Origin: Eustoma russellianum | Taxonomy: Eukaryota > Streptophyta > Magnoliopsida > Gentianales > Gentianaceae | Length of the DNA stretch: 64,000 bases | NCBI GenBank assembly: GCA_036186865.1 | Contig: AP025067.1 | Location: 15,169,778-15,233,777, forward strand | Direction of reading: 5' to 3' | In this document: positions 54,698-64,000 of the stretch, piece after piece | Numbering within the stretch: the first letter of the stretch is position 1 | Layout of the letters: each line of letters opens with the position of its first letter | The notes under the pieces: model-generated | Database searches by the model: none | The model's input: only the letters and a program-made list of their open reading frames with translations | Told to the model about the DNA's origin: nothing | Made by a program: the position numbers and the translations under genes

Positions 54698-57060
54698 CTA
54701 GGAAAACTTAACTGAGAATCCTTTAGTTATAAGATCAGCAACCATTGGCTTCGTACTAATGTGTTCAACTTTTACGTCTTCATGTTTAAGAAAATATCTG
54801 GCCTTCAAATACTTTATTTCGATATGCTTACTGCGACTTCTACTTTTATTATTGTTTGTAAAGAACTCAGCAACTAAATTTTCGCAGAAAATCTTTATGG
54901 GTCTATCAATAGTATCTACAACTTTTACACCACTAATGAAATTTCTCATCCATAAACCTGTGAAGTCGCTTCATAGCATGCAATAAACTCTGCCTCCATT
55001 TTGCATGAAGCAATAATTGATTGTTTCTTACTCATCTAAGATACATCTCCTTTAGCAAGAAGAAAAATGTATTCAAAATTAGATTTACGTATATCCACAG
55101 AACCAGAGTAATCAGAATCAGAACATCCAATTACTTCCAAATTCTCTAATCTTCTGTATGTGAACTTACGATCTTTGGTTTTTTATAAATATCTACACCC
55201 TTTTAGCTGCTTTCTACTGAGTCATACCAGAGTTCCTTTGATATCTACCAAGCACTCCGACTGCAAATGCAATATCACGTCTGGTACAGACTAATGCATA
55301 CATAAGGCTCCTTGTGAGCTAGTAATATAGAATGTTTTTGATTTGATCCTGCTCCAATATATTTTTAGGATACTGGCCCAAACTGAACTTTTCTCCTTTG
55401 ACAATAAGTGACGCAATAAATTCTGCATAGCAAATTTCTCAAATACTTTGTTAATATAGGTCTTATGAGAAAGAACAAGTCTTTTACTTGTTCTATCTCT
55501 GTGAATCTCTAAGCCAAGGACATAAGAGGCTTCACCCATATCCTTCATGCCAAAGTTCAATGTGAGAAATTGATTCATGCAATAACCTAAGATCAGTGCT
55601 TGCTAGCAGAATATCATCCACATGCAGGATTAAGAAAATATAGTTGCTCCCACTGATCTTAAGGTATCTACATGGATCAACAATGTTCTCTACAAAACCA
55701 AATGAAGAAATTACATCATTAAACCTAAGTTTCCATTGACGAGAAGCTTGTTAGAGCCCATATATGGATTTACTCAATTTGGAAGCAATTGATCATTATC
55801 AGAATTGACAAAGCCTTTAGGTTGATGCATGTATACCTCTTCATCAAGAACCCCATTAAGAAACACAGCATTCACATTCATTTGGTGTAGCTCGAGATCA
55901 AAATGAGCTACTAATGCCATGAATATTCGAAATGAATCCTTCTTTGAGACTAGAGAGAAGGGTTCATGGCAATCAATGACTTCTTTTTCAGTGAAACCTT
56001 TGGCAACAAGTATGGCTTTTAACATTCAACATTACCAAAATGAGTCTCTTTCAGTCTTAAAGATCCATTTGTATCCCACCACAAAGGCTCTTTTTTGGTA
56101 ACGAAAAAAGATCCTAGACATTGTTTTTAGCCATTGATTCCAGATCTTCTTTCATGGAATCATACTATCATGACGATTGTCATTACTCATGGCTTGTGAA
56201 AATGAGATAAGGTCATGATTAGTCCAATGTCATAAACTCTTGAAGATATATAACATAGTCGTAGACCTTTTAGTTCGTAAGGATCTTCAAACTCCCACTG
56301 GTTCAATAGATGTGGGATTAGTGGGCTCAAATTCTTCTTGATGTGATTCTTCAATTTGAGGTTGCACAATTGATGCCTCTTCATTATGTTGAATAGCAAC
56401 CAAATTGTACAGATATAAAGATAGAGCATGTATATCCTTACTTCCTCAAAATTGAATTGTCAGTTCGAATCACTCCCACTAATTTCATGATCCTCTAGAA
56501 ACTTAGCATTTCTAGATTCAACCATTTTTGGAGTATGTGATGTACAATAAAATATATATCCTTTGGAGTTAACTGCATATCCAATAAAATAACCACTTTT
56601 CGTTCGTTCAACCAGTTTCTTTAAGCTTGGGTGTATACCCTAACTTCAACTAGACAACCCCATATGTGTAAATGTTTCAAACTTGGTTTTCAACCATTCC
56701 ACAATTCAAAAGGTGTTTTAGGAACGGCCTTAGATGTAACCCTATTTAAAACATACACACGGTTTTTAGAGCTTCATTCCAAAAGGATACAGAAAATTTT
56801 TTGTGCTAATCATGCTCCTGACCATATCCATAAGAGTCCGATTCCTTTTTTCAGCAACACTATTTTGTTGCGGTGTACCACGCATATTGTTGCATTAAGC
56901 AACAATACCCTCCTTTTGAAGGAATTCGGCAAATGAACATTCAATCATTTGACCTTTTTATGTGTAACTTCCTTTGTATTCACCACCTCTGTTAGATCGG
57001 ACAATTTTAATTGTCTTCTCCTTTTGTTCTGCTACTTCTAATTTGATGATTTTGAACGCA
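54698..57060 (-). pseudogene. Copia pol (integrase, RT, RNase H), truncated
   Basis: Minus-strand Copia pol cut at 57065 by the large element to the right. 57060-56430 holds broken integrase sequence (RNRGGEY-like, FAEFLQKEGIV, GTPQQNSVAEKRN). 56025-55774 is RT (AILVAKGFTEKEVID, HQMNVNAVFLNGVLDEEVYM). 55578-55291 has the rest of RT (LNFGMKDMGEASYVLGLEIH, LVLSHKTYINKVFEKF). 55090-54698 is RNase H, ending KHIEIKYLKARYFLKHEDVK and PMVADLITKGFS. Many stops. The upstream gag/protease is absent because the element was interrupted there. Confidence 0.88.
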
Positions 57061-57995
57061 TCAAGTGTAGAGAAAAAGGAGTTTGAGTGATTTCAAAATA
57101 TGTGATTTAAATGAATGACATAAAATGTGCATGATATAAACAAACATGTGCATGATATTGCTTATTACTTGCCTTATTTAGCTCATATATAATGTTGCCG
57201 CACTAACAAGCCATGAAGCGTTAAAGCTTACATAATATGGCAAACATTTGTTGTGTTTACACTATTTTCAGGTGCCACCATTAATGAATTAAACTAGTTC
57301 ATTAAGTGAAGTACTTAGTTAATTAAACTGAGTAGTTCATTAAAGGAAGCTACATTTGGAAAAGGCACAAAGGCAACAAGGCTAAGGAAGAAAAGTCTTT
57401 CCTCCTCCCTTCATTTAATATACACGCATATACACATATAAATACATATATTTTCAGATTTTTTGAAAAAAGGCACATACACATGTATTCCAACGTACTA
57501 CCGACACGTTATAATTTTACATACGTACGTTAACGTCACACCATCATACTTAACTCATATTTATGAGTATATCCAGGTCTTATATCATATGATATAAGTC
57601 ATGGTAATGACAAATTAAATACGACACGTTAAAAGGTTTTAAACCGAAAATTGTCGTATCGGACGAATACCGAAACTTCGCCAACATGTCACATACTTGC
57701 CATAAATAGATGGCCAGCCCCTACACTTCAAAAATGCTCAAAAAATTTGTGCAAATGGTGATATTATCAGCCATAAAATCATTCCATGTTGGCACACACA
57801 AATCACCCCACATTAAGGCCAAATTGTGGAGATTCCAATTTAAATTTTGTCACATGTAATGGCGCCACTTTAGACCAGCCAAGTGCTGAGAATTAAAGTT
57901 TATATTATATATATTATGCGTAACATAATATATATGTCATGTCCAAAAGTTAGAATTTAATTAGAGAAAAATCGGGTAATCGATAAATATCGAAA

Positions 57996-58085
57996 GGGAA
58001 AATTACAAAAACCTCCCTTGTGTTTTTCAATAATTATAAAAACCTCCCCGCTTGTTTGATTATCCAAAAACCTCCCCTGTGTTGT
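57996..58085 (+). repeat. Left TIR of Pack-MULE
   Basis: It contains three AAAAACCTCCC units. It pairs with about 59320-59435 on minus; the right end has one more unit. Confidence 0.9.
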
Positions 58086-58162
58086 GGGTTAAAAATGCAA
58101 TGGCGACTTTCTAGTGGTAACAGCGGTGAGAAATGCAAACTGACCGAAATGCCCCTTAAATG

Positions 58163-58710
58163 ACTTGCAAAAATATGACAAATCGACGAGGGTTGCCCAT
58201 TGTATATGCAGGCATTGTTTTCAAGAATTCTCTTCATGAACTCTTCTGTAATGTCCGCTGCACCAAATGTAGCAGGATGTGCCCCTCCTCTCGACCAGTC
58301 AACCCAAGTGATGCTTCTGTTTGCAATGAGATCAGGTGCTTCAATTGTCAACATGGTTGGGAAGTAATGCTCATCAACATAGCAGTTTGGTTAACAGAAC
58401 TCATCAAACTTTGGATAGTACTTTGTATCTGCAACCATATGGACCATTGTGACCCTTTTCTCCATTGGGTAATATTGACATCGGGTTCCATGTAAAAGCT
58501 GTATTGACCTCTTCCATATGGACCGGGGTCAAATGCCCCCATGAAGCTATGCCTTGACCTCGTGATGTAATGGTAGATAGTGCTGAAGTTGTAGAGCGGA
58601 ATGCAGGATTCAAACAGTAGAACAAACCGCTCGTTACTGATATCTAGCAACGCGTTGGCTAGTAGTCTTCTTTCAACATCACACATACTCATTTTTCCCC
58701 ATTCCGCCAC
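58163..58710 (-). pseudogene. Captured exon(s) of core-2/I-branching (GT14) glycosyltransferase
   Basis: On minus, immediately after a splice acceptor (CCTCCACAG at 58711-58719), it reads VAEWGKMSMCDVERRLLANA, LLDISNERFVLLFESCIPLY, RSRHSFMGAFDPGPYGRGQY and NITQWRKGSQW. After a deletion and frame change it has YYPKFDEFC, then a stop, YVDEHYFPTMLTIEAPDLIA and ITWVDWSRGGAHPATFGAAD, stopping near NGQPSSIC at 58175. These are the central and C-terminal parts of the Branch/DUF266 (PF02485) domain of plant GT14 proteins, Golgi enzymes thought to act on cell-wall or arabinogalactan glycans. The stop and frameshift mean no intact enzyme. It is antisense to the host LTR. Confidence 0.88.
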
Positions 58711-58935
58711 CTGTGGAGGAACCTCAAATCATCAGAAACTGACACGTGAAACTGGAGAAGGGATAAAATGAGAAAAAAACAATACAGTAATATATAGCCA
58801 ACAGAGCTCTATCACATATCAATTCAACCTAGAACAAATGTTTCTTCAAACGAAAACATTAAATCTGCAAAATGATCAGGATGTTGTTTTAACTGCTAGG
58901 GAAATGCAACAACTTTCTGTCATACTATGACTTTT
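58711..58935 (-). other. Retained intron next to captured GT14 exon
   Basis: AT-rich sequence running up to a CAG acceptor directly before the exon. Its presence shows that genomic DNA and not spliced RNA was the source. The part further upstream (58936-59320), with a 76-codon minus-strand frame, was not identified. Confidence 0.6.
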
Positions 58936-59319
58936 TAGCACAGAGACTGGATAAAGAAGAAAATGCAAGCAACTGGAGCCAGCAACTTTTCACAATCCAC
59001 TGGGTGGAGTATACTTAAAGATATGGTTTTAGACACGTCGAAGGCATTTTGGCCCTTCAACACCAATCTTCCCTTTATCCAAAAAAAACACCAATCTCCC
59101 CACACTCTAGAAAGAGAGATTGTCAAGACTTCAAACAAAGTAGATATTGAAAACAAAGTGCACATGTTCGTGGCTAGTGACGATGCGCACAGGAAGAGGT
59201 AAAATAGCAGGAGAAGACAGGGGTATAATAGTCAATTCATAATGTTTAAAAAACCCCTGTCTTACACGCGCATAGCCTTTCACCGGAAAAATCAGATTTA
59301 CTGCGCGTGCATCTTAAAG

Positions 59320-59435
59320 CGGGGAGGTTTTTGTAATTATTGAAAAACACAGGGGAGGTTTTTGGATAATAACAAACAAGCGGGGAGGTTTTTGTAATTA
59401 TTGAAAAACACAGGGGAGGTTTTTGTAATTTTCCC
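59320..59435 (-). repeat. Right TIR of Pack-MULE, with extra tandem unit
   Basis: Units like GGGGAGGTTTTTGTAATTAT, separated by TGAAAAACACA or GATAATAACAAACAAGC, make the right terminus longer than the left one. Confidence 0.88.
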
Positions 59436-59788
59436 ATATCGAAAATTCGGTTTTCTACGTACACAACACATGGAACATTTTTGGCACATCATATGACACG
59501 TATCTAGACACTTTTTACATATGGAATACATCTTAAAGTGTTCTAGAAAATTAAATTAAGGGCTGATTGGAATATAATATGTATGTATTATTAAATGTGC
59601 ACTATTTTACAAAGTTAGGAAAAATAAAATTCAGCGCATGTATATACACTTGTACACGCCACCTACAGCTGAGATGGAGAATATGTGGAGCCTTGTTGGT
59701 ATATTGATTGGTCAAGAATCAATCATACAATGTTGGTGATTTAAAGAAAGAAGCTACAAATGGTAAGGTTTCAAACTTTGTCTCATTT

Positions 59789-60148
59789 GAAACACATGCT
59801 GAAAATTTCAGCATGTGGTGATTATAGCTGGCCGGATTTTCTAATTAAAAAGGATATAATTGGAGTCTTGAATTATGTGGTTAATTGGAAGAAGAAATGG
59901 AAGTAATTTGAATAAGTTTCAAAGCCATAAAGTGTGATATCTTATATATCACACATGCTGAAATTTTTCAGCATGTGTGGAATGCATCTTGACCTTTTTA
60001 TGGCCATGCGGGTGTCCAAAATTTCATTTCCAATTTGATAAGGATATTTGCTATCAATTGATGATTTATTTTAAAATAAAAATCAAAGAAAAATGGAAGT
60101 TATTTGAATTATCTCACTAAGTAACACATGCTGAAATTTCAGCATGTT
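59789..60148. repeat. Three hairpin palindromes in the plus-strand LTR
   Basis: ACATGCTGAAAATTTCAGCATGTG-type inverted repeats at about 59789-59816, 59951-59977 and 60124-60147. Each is followed on plus by GGCC within about 25-45 bp, the same arrangement as in the minus-strand LTR at 1282-1646. Confidence 0.8.
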
Positions 60149-61530
60149 AACTAGCTTTATGGCCGATTTCTTACCTTGGTGTGGAGGAATTTGTCTTGCT
60201 TAATTTATGTAACAATCTTGTGGATTATGGAAATTATTCTATGTTGATTTTGGCACATGTTTTGAGTGAAATATTCAGATTTTCCAAGTCATCAAATGAT
60301 GACAACTTTCAACCAATCATGAAGTGCCAAGTAAGCAAAGGTTAAATGATCATCCAATGAGAAGGTGCCAAGTAAGCAAGATCATGTCACAATGATGCCA
60401 CACATTCTCCTAAGGACTTAGAAGGAAATTTTCAAGAGGAGAAGGACTCCTAAGGGGGCGGCCAAAACAATTAAAAGGAAGGGAGAAGAGTAAAAACAAG
60501 AACAAGAACAAGAGTTGCAAATTGAAAGATCAAAAGTGTTCTAGCTTTCTTCTTCTACACTCTCTTTCTTTCTTTCTTCTTGAAAGCCTATTGTACTTAT
60601 ATTTCTATCCTTGAATAGGCTTGTATTATACCACCACATACTCTTATCTTTGTAAAAGATTGATCAAGGTGTGATCAATCTTAATCTTGCTAGGTGGTGG
60701 TGTTCGTGCGAATTGTATTCATCGTACAAGGTTTGTAAAGGGTTGGAGTTGGTGTGTAACTCCATCAACCCTGTGGTAAGGTGTATTGCGTGTGTGACTA
60801 GTGTGAACCAAGGAAGGTGTTCCTTGAAGACTGGAGTAGGTTGTTTATAACCGAACCAGTATAAAATTCTCGGTGTTACTTTCAGCATTTATATTCTGTT
60901 TCTGCACAGTTTACTCTTTTTGTTTACGTTCGTAAAAATAGTAAACGACTTTCAAAAATTACAAAATTTCCAGAAAAAAGCCACACGTCTTAGGGTTAAT
61001 TTGGCACAAGTTTCAACCCTTTTGGATAAGTATAAGTCATTCAAACATCCAAAGTTCTGAGACTAGTGCAGTCTGATTTTCAGGCTTGCAAAGGTTGAGA
61101 CTTTGAGTGTATTTGACTAACTTCCAAAGAATTTTTCAAAACTGTTTCAACCCATTAAATACAAATATAAGGGGTTAGTGGTTAAAATTTCAGAGCATTG
61201 GAGTTGTACAAATAGGAATAATTTTTCAAAACAGTTACCGTTTCTGGCAGATTCGCGCAATCTGACCACCAACGATTTTTGAAGGGGTTAAAGGTTGAAT
61301 TTAAATTGAAATTTTTAGGAGACCCTCATAACATCTGAGGCTAAGTTTCTCAAAATTTCAGAATTTTTGAGACCTATAACCTAGTTTTAAAAACGTTTTA
61401 AAACTGGTCCTGAAAACAGAATCTGTTTTCAGAAGTTGAGTTGTTTAGTTTTAAACAAATTTTAAAAACCACACTTTCCGCACCACCTATTCAACCCCCC
61501 CTTCTAGTGGTGCCTTGCAGATCCTACAAG

Positions 61531-61542
61531 TGGTATCAGAGC
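61531..61542 (+). other. Primer-binding site of plus-strand SIRE-like Copia
   Basis: TGGTATCAGAGC, complementary to initiator methionine tRNA, two bases after the LTR end CTACA at 61528. Confidence 0.93.
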
Positions 61543-61582
61543 GCAGGAACACTCACTACAAAGGATCCAACGATTCAGTGAG

Positions 61583-63253
61583 ATGGCAACCACAAATCTC
61601 AAAACCGAGCAAGAAGGTATGTCGAGCCAAAGGCCTCCACTTTTTGACGGTGAGTCGTTTATTCAATGGAAACTAAGAATGAAGCTTTTTCTTATGGCTA
61701 TAGATATAGATCTTTGGTCGATTATAGAAGATGGTCCTTTTGTTCCATCTAAGTTATCCACCGTAGACGGAGTCACACTAGAAGTTGTCAAACCTAAACA
61801 AGAATATACAAGTGATGATAAAAAGAAACTTAGCATGAATGCTAGGGCTATGCAATTGCTCTTGAATGGATTAAGTAAAAGTGAGTCTAGTTATGTCTCA
61901 AACTGTTCGAGTGCACAAGAAATGTGGAAGATACTAGAATTGAAACACGAAGGCACGAGTCAAGTAAAGAGTCAAAGATAAACATGCTTATGTCTACACT
62001 TGAGTCGTTTAAACTATTGCCTAATGAATCTATTGTTGATATGGATCTTCGTTTGACTAACATCTATAATTCTCTTGAGTCTCTTGGTAAAGCTTTTACC
62101 ATGCAGGAAAAAGTACAGAAAGTCTTACGAAGCCTTCCGTCAGAATGGGACCCTAAAGTAACTGCAATAGAAGAAAGCAAAGAAACGAACTCAATAAAGA
62201 TGGAAGAGTTAATTGGATCTCTTAAGTGTATGAAAATAAACTCACCATACGGAAATCGGAATCATCTAAACAAGGTAAAGCTATTGCTTTTAAATCAAAT
62301 GAATACGTCTCTACTTCTTCCGATCACGTAGATGATAGTGATTCTGAATCGGATAACGATGACCTAATTCTATTGGCTAAAGGCTTAAGAAAATTTATGA
62401 GAAGGTCATTTAGAAACAAAAATAAGGGCACTACAACAAGAAATAAGAACAAGTCAAATGATAAAGATGTTAAATGTTATGAATGTGGCAAACTTGGACA
62501 TTTATCATATGACTGCCCCAATAAAGAAAAGCAAACAACTAAATACCCTGACAAGGAGCGGAACAAGAATAGACCGTCTCAGAACCCAAGCAAAGGAAAC
62601 GTGCTCTAAAGGCCTCCACCTGGAGTGATTCATCGGATTCCGAGACTGAGACCGAAGAAGAGACTGCTCAAGTATGCTTTGTGTCCAAAGCATCTAATGA
62701 GGTATCATCTGATTCTGATTCTGACTCTGAGCCTTCTTATGATGATCTTTTTAGTCAGTATTTAGAATTGCATAAATTCACTAAGACTCTCGCTAAGGAA
62801 AAGAAGCGATTAATTGAAGATAAGAAACTGTTAGAATCTTCTAACGAGAATCTTGTCTCTCAATTAAACGATTCAAAGAAAGAGTCATCATGCATCATCA
62901 CTGCATTAAAGACAGAGATTTCATCATTAACCACTCAAAATAACGAAATGAAATCCGAGATTTCAAATTTGAAATCAAGGAATATAGATCTAGAGAAAAT
63001 GATGAAACAGTTTGATACGGGATCTAACATGCTGCATCGTATTATCTTATCTCAAAAGCATGACAGTGACAAAACGGGTTTGGGATACGTTGATACTAAT
63101 GAAGTATCAACCAAACCAACTAAGTTTGTTGTGTCTAAGAAAGTAGACACCCCAAAGCCTCAAGTGGCGTCTAAGATGACGCAAAAACCCCCTTCCCTCA
63201 TCACGCCCCACTTCCTCTTCATATCATGTGAAATACAACTTTGTACCATATAG
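61583..63253 (+). pseudogene. SIRE/Maximus-like Copia gag
   Basis: It starts MATTNLKTEQEGMSSQRPPL at 61583, then DGESFIQWKLRMKLFLMAID and SMNARAMQLLLNGLSKSESS. The UBN2 core follows in another frame from 61924 (MLMSTLESFKLLPNESIVDM). The knuckle CYECGKLGHLSYDCP lies in a third frame at 62226-62609. An acidic Ser/Asp run and a long coiled coil follow (62681-63253, LHKFTKTLAKEKKRLIEDKK). Three frameshifts and no single full reading frame. The gag-knuckle-coiled-coil order is characteristic of the SIRE/Maximus lineage. Confidence 0.88.
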
Positions 63254-63550
63254 ATATGAAAAGAAAAGAGTGATGCATACACGACATTCATATCATCCAC
63301 GCACTACGCACACACACAAGGACATATCAAAAACGTCCTTCATTCAATGAGTATAAAGGAGTTCTTGGGCAAAGGCCCAAAGTGCATTCACCACATGTCT
63401 ACTATATCGCACCTTCATCTACATTCTTGCCATTTGATAGACCGAGAAGGATCACCCAAGTATGGGTACCGAAAGGTACTTTTACCAAGAGGTGATTAAC
63501 TAACTCGAAAGGACCCAAAGTTAAAAGGGTACCTAAATCATCTTTGCACA
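63254..63550 (+). other. Linker between gag and protease
   Basis: No continuous frame. The first part (63254-63345) aligns with the tail of the gag-only element at 2922-3030; alignment ends just after CATATCAAAAACG. Confidence 0.6.
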
Positions 63551-64000
63551 TTGCAGGGAGCCCACACATCGAAAGATACAACTATAAAGTGGTTCCTTGA
63601 CAGTGGCTGCTCGAGGCACATGACGGGTGACCCGAGCTTGTTCACAAAATTAAAGAAGGTCACAAAAGGCGGATCCGTGACCTTTGGAGACAACAACGAA
63701 GGCAAGATCATCGGAAAAGGTACGATAGGAAATCCAAGCACTCTTCAAATCTCCAACGTCTATTTGGTAAGCAACTTATCTTACAATCTTCTTAGCATTT
63801 CTCAATTTATTGACAATGGCTTTGATGTGTTTCACTCACCCTTACTGCAATAATAAATAAAAATGGAGAAACGTTTTAAAAGGAAAATAAGAAGGTAACA
63901 TCTTTACGCTTTCTATGAATGATGTGGTAGACGCTAAAGTTAAGTGCTTTATGTCAAATGAACCCAATGTGAATTTATGGCATAGACGTTTAGGTCACAT
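63551..64000 (+). pseudogene. Copia protease and GAG-pre-integrase, right edge cut by window
   Basis: 63551-63853 contains WFLDSGCSRHMTGDPSLFTK, the Copia protease with its DSG catalytic motif intact, then KGGSVTFGDNNEGKIIGKGT and YLVSNLSYNLLSISQFIDNG. After a frame break the last bases read NLWHRRLGH, the start of the GAG-pre-integrase domain. Integrase, RT, RNase H and 3' LTR should lie to the right of the window. Confidence 0.9.

Larger units (their letters stand above)
57996..59435. mobile_element. Pack-MULE carrying a GT14 glycosyltransferase fragment
   Basis: 1,440 bp with inverted termini of about 85-90 bp, starting GGGAAAATTACAAAAACCTC and ending with its complement. The 9-bp target-site duplication ATATCGAAA is perfect (57987-57995 and 59436-59444). 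The related LTR at about 1988-2016 shows the site without the insertion. The termini contain repeated GGGGAGGTTTTTGTAATTATT units, three at the right end. No transposase. The interior holds a minus-strand gene fragment with a splice site, so the copy was made from genomic DNA. 9-bp duplications and long TIRs are the Mutator superfamily hallmark. Confidence 0.93.
57066..61528 (+). mobile_element. 5' LTR of plus-strand SIRE/Maximus-like Copia, with nested MULE
   Basis: It starts TGTAGAGAAAAAGG, breaking the Copia integrase at 57065, and ends CCTACA two bases before a primer-binding site. TGTAG and CTACA form a perfect 5-bp inverted terminus. Length is 4,463 bp, or about 3,014 bp without the 1,440-bp MULE and its duplicated 9 bp. 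It holds the three hairpins (about 59789, 59951, 60124) and the 20-bp palindrome near 57580. The partner LTR is beyond the window. Confidence 0.92.

Noticed and set aside
58936..59202. 76-79-codon frames in the right half of the Pack-MULE as a second captured gene
   Set aside because: No recognised motif; the sequence is more likely intron or filler. Kept only as unidentified interior.

Overview
This is plant nuclear DNA, most likely from a eudicot. The genome-type evidence is an intron-containing plant gene (a WVD2-like/TPX2-family protein) surrounded by SIRE/Maximus-type Copia, Tekay-like Gypsy, L1-type LINEs with an RNase H domain, an RTE LINE, a tRNA-derived SINE, and two MULE-like transposons that carry pieces of plant genes. 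Nothing looks bacterial, plastid or mitochondrial. No tRNA, rRNA or CRISPR was recognised.

Layout. 1-7367: minus-strand Copia derivative with giant (~2.7-3 kb) LTRs around a gag-only interior. 7389-16924: older plus-strand Copia (RT/RNase H pieces, 3' end and 3' LTR) that took a minus-strand L1-type LINE (8785-13555) and, in its LTR, an RTE LINE (14721-15929). 16925-18280: quiet AT-rich DNA with one probable MITE. 18280-24300: the only host gene that looks intact, a ten-coding-exon WVD2-like/TPX2 gene on plus. 24300-25630: intergenic with a SINE-like copy and a tiny poly(A)-only insertion. 25631-28396: LTR, gag and protease part of a truncated plus-strand Copia. 28397-31263: Gypsy-LTR-like DNA. 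31269-53330: a minus-strand Copia gag/LTR remnant torn apart by later insertions: a MULE-like element with about 106-bp TIRs carrying a CHCHD2-like gene fragment (32193-46053), which itself received a Gypsy solo LTR (32320-34948, TSD ACAAC) and a complete Gypsy (35897-45639); then a full-length L1-type LINE (46626-52829, 15-bp TSD). 53330-57060: degraded minus-strand Copia pol. 57066-64000: 5' part of a plus-strand SIRE/Maximus-like Copia whose 5' LTR holds a 1,440-bp Pack-MULE (57996-59435) carrying a fragment of a GT14 (core-2/I-branching) glycosyltransferase gene.

The most noteworthy content is the pair of gene-capturing MULE-like elements and the layered insertions, which can be ordered from target-site duplications. 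Inside the giant Copia LTRs there is a recurring hairpin motif (core CATGCTGAAATTTCAGCATG) kept in different copies. All transposon reading frames seen are interrupted by stops or frameshifts, so none looks autonomous within this window. The 10-N gap at 42515-42524 is flanked by a 22-bp exact duplication and looks like an assembly join, not biology.

All similarity statements come from reading the sequence and recalled family knowledge; no database search was run.
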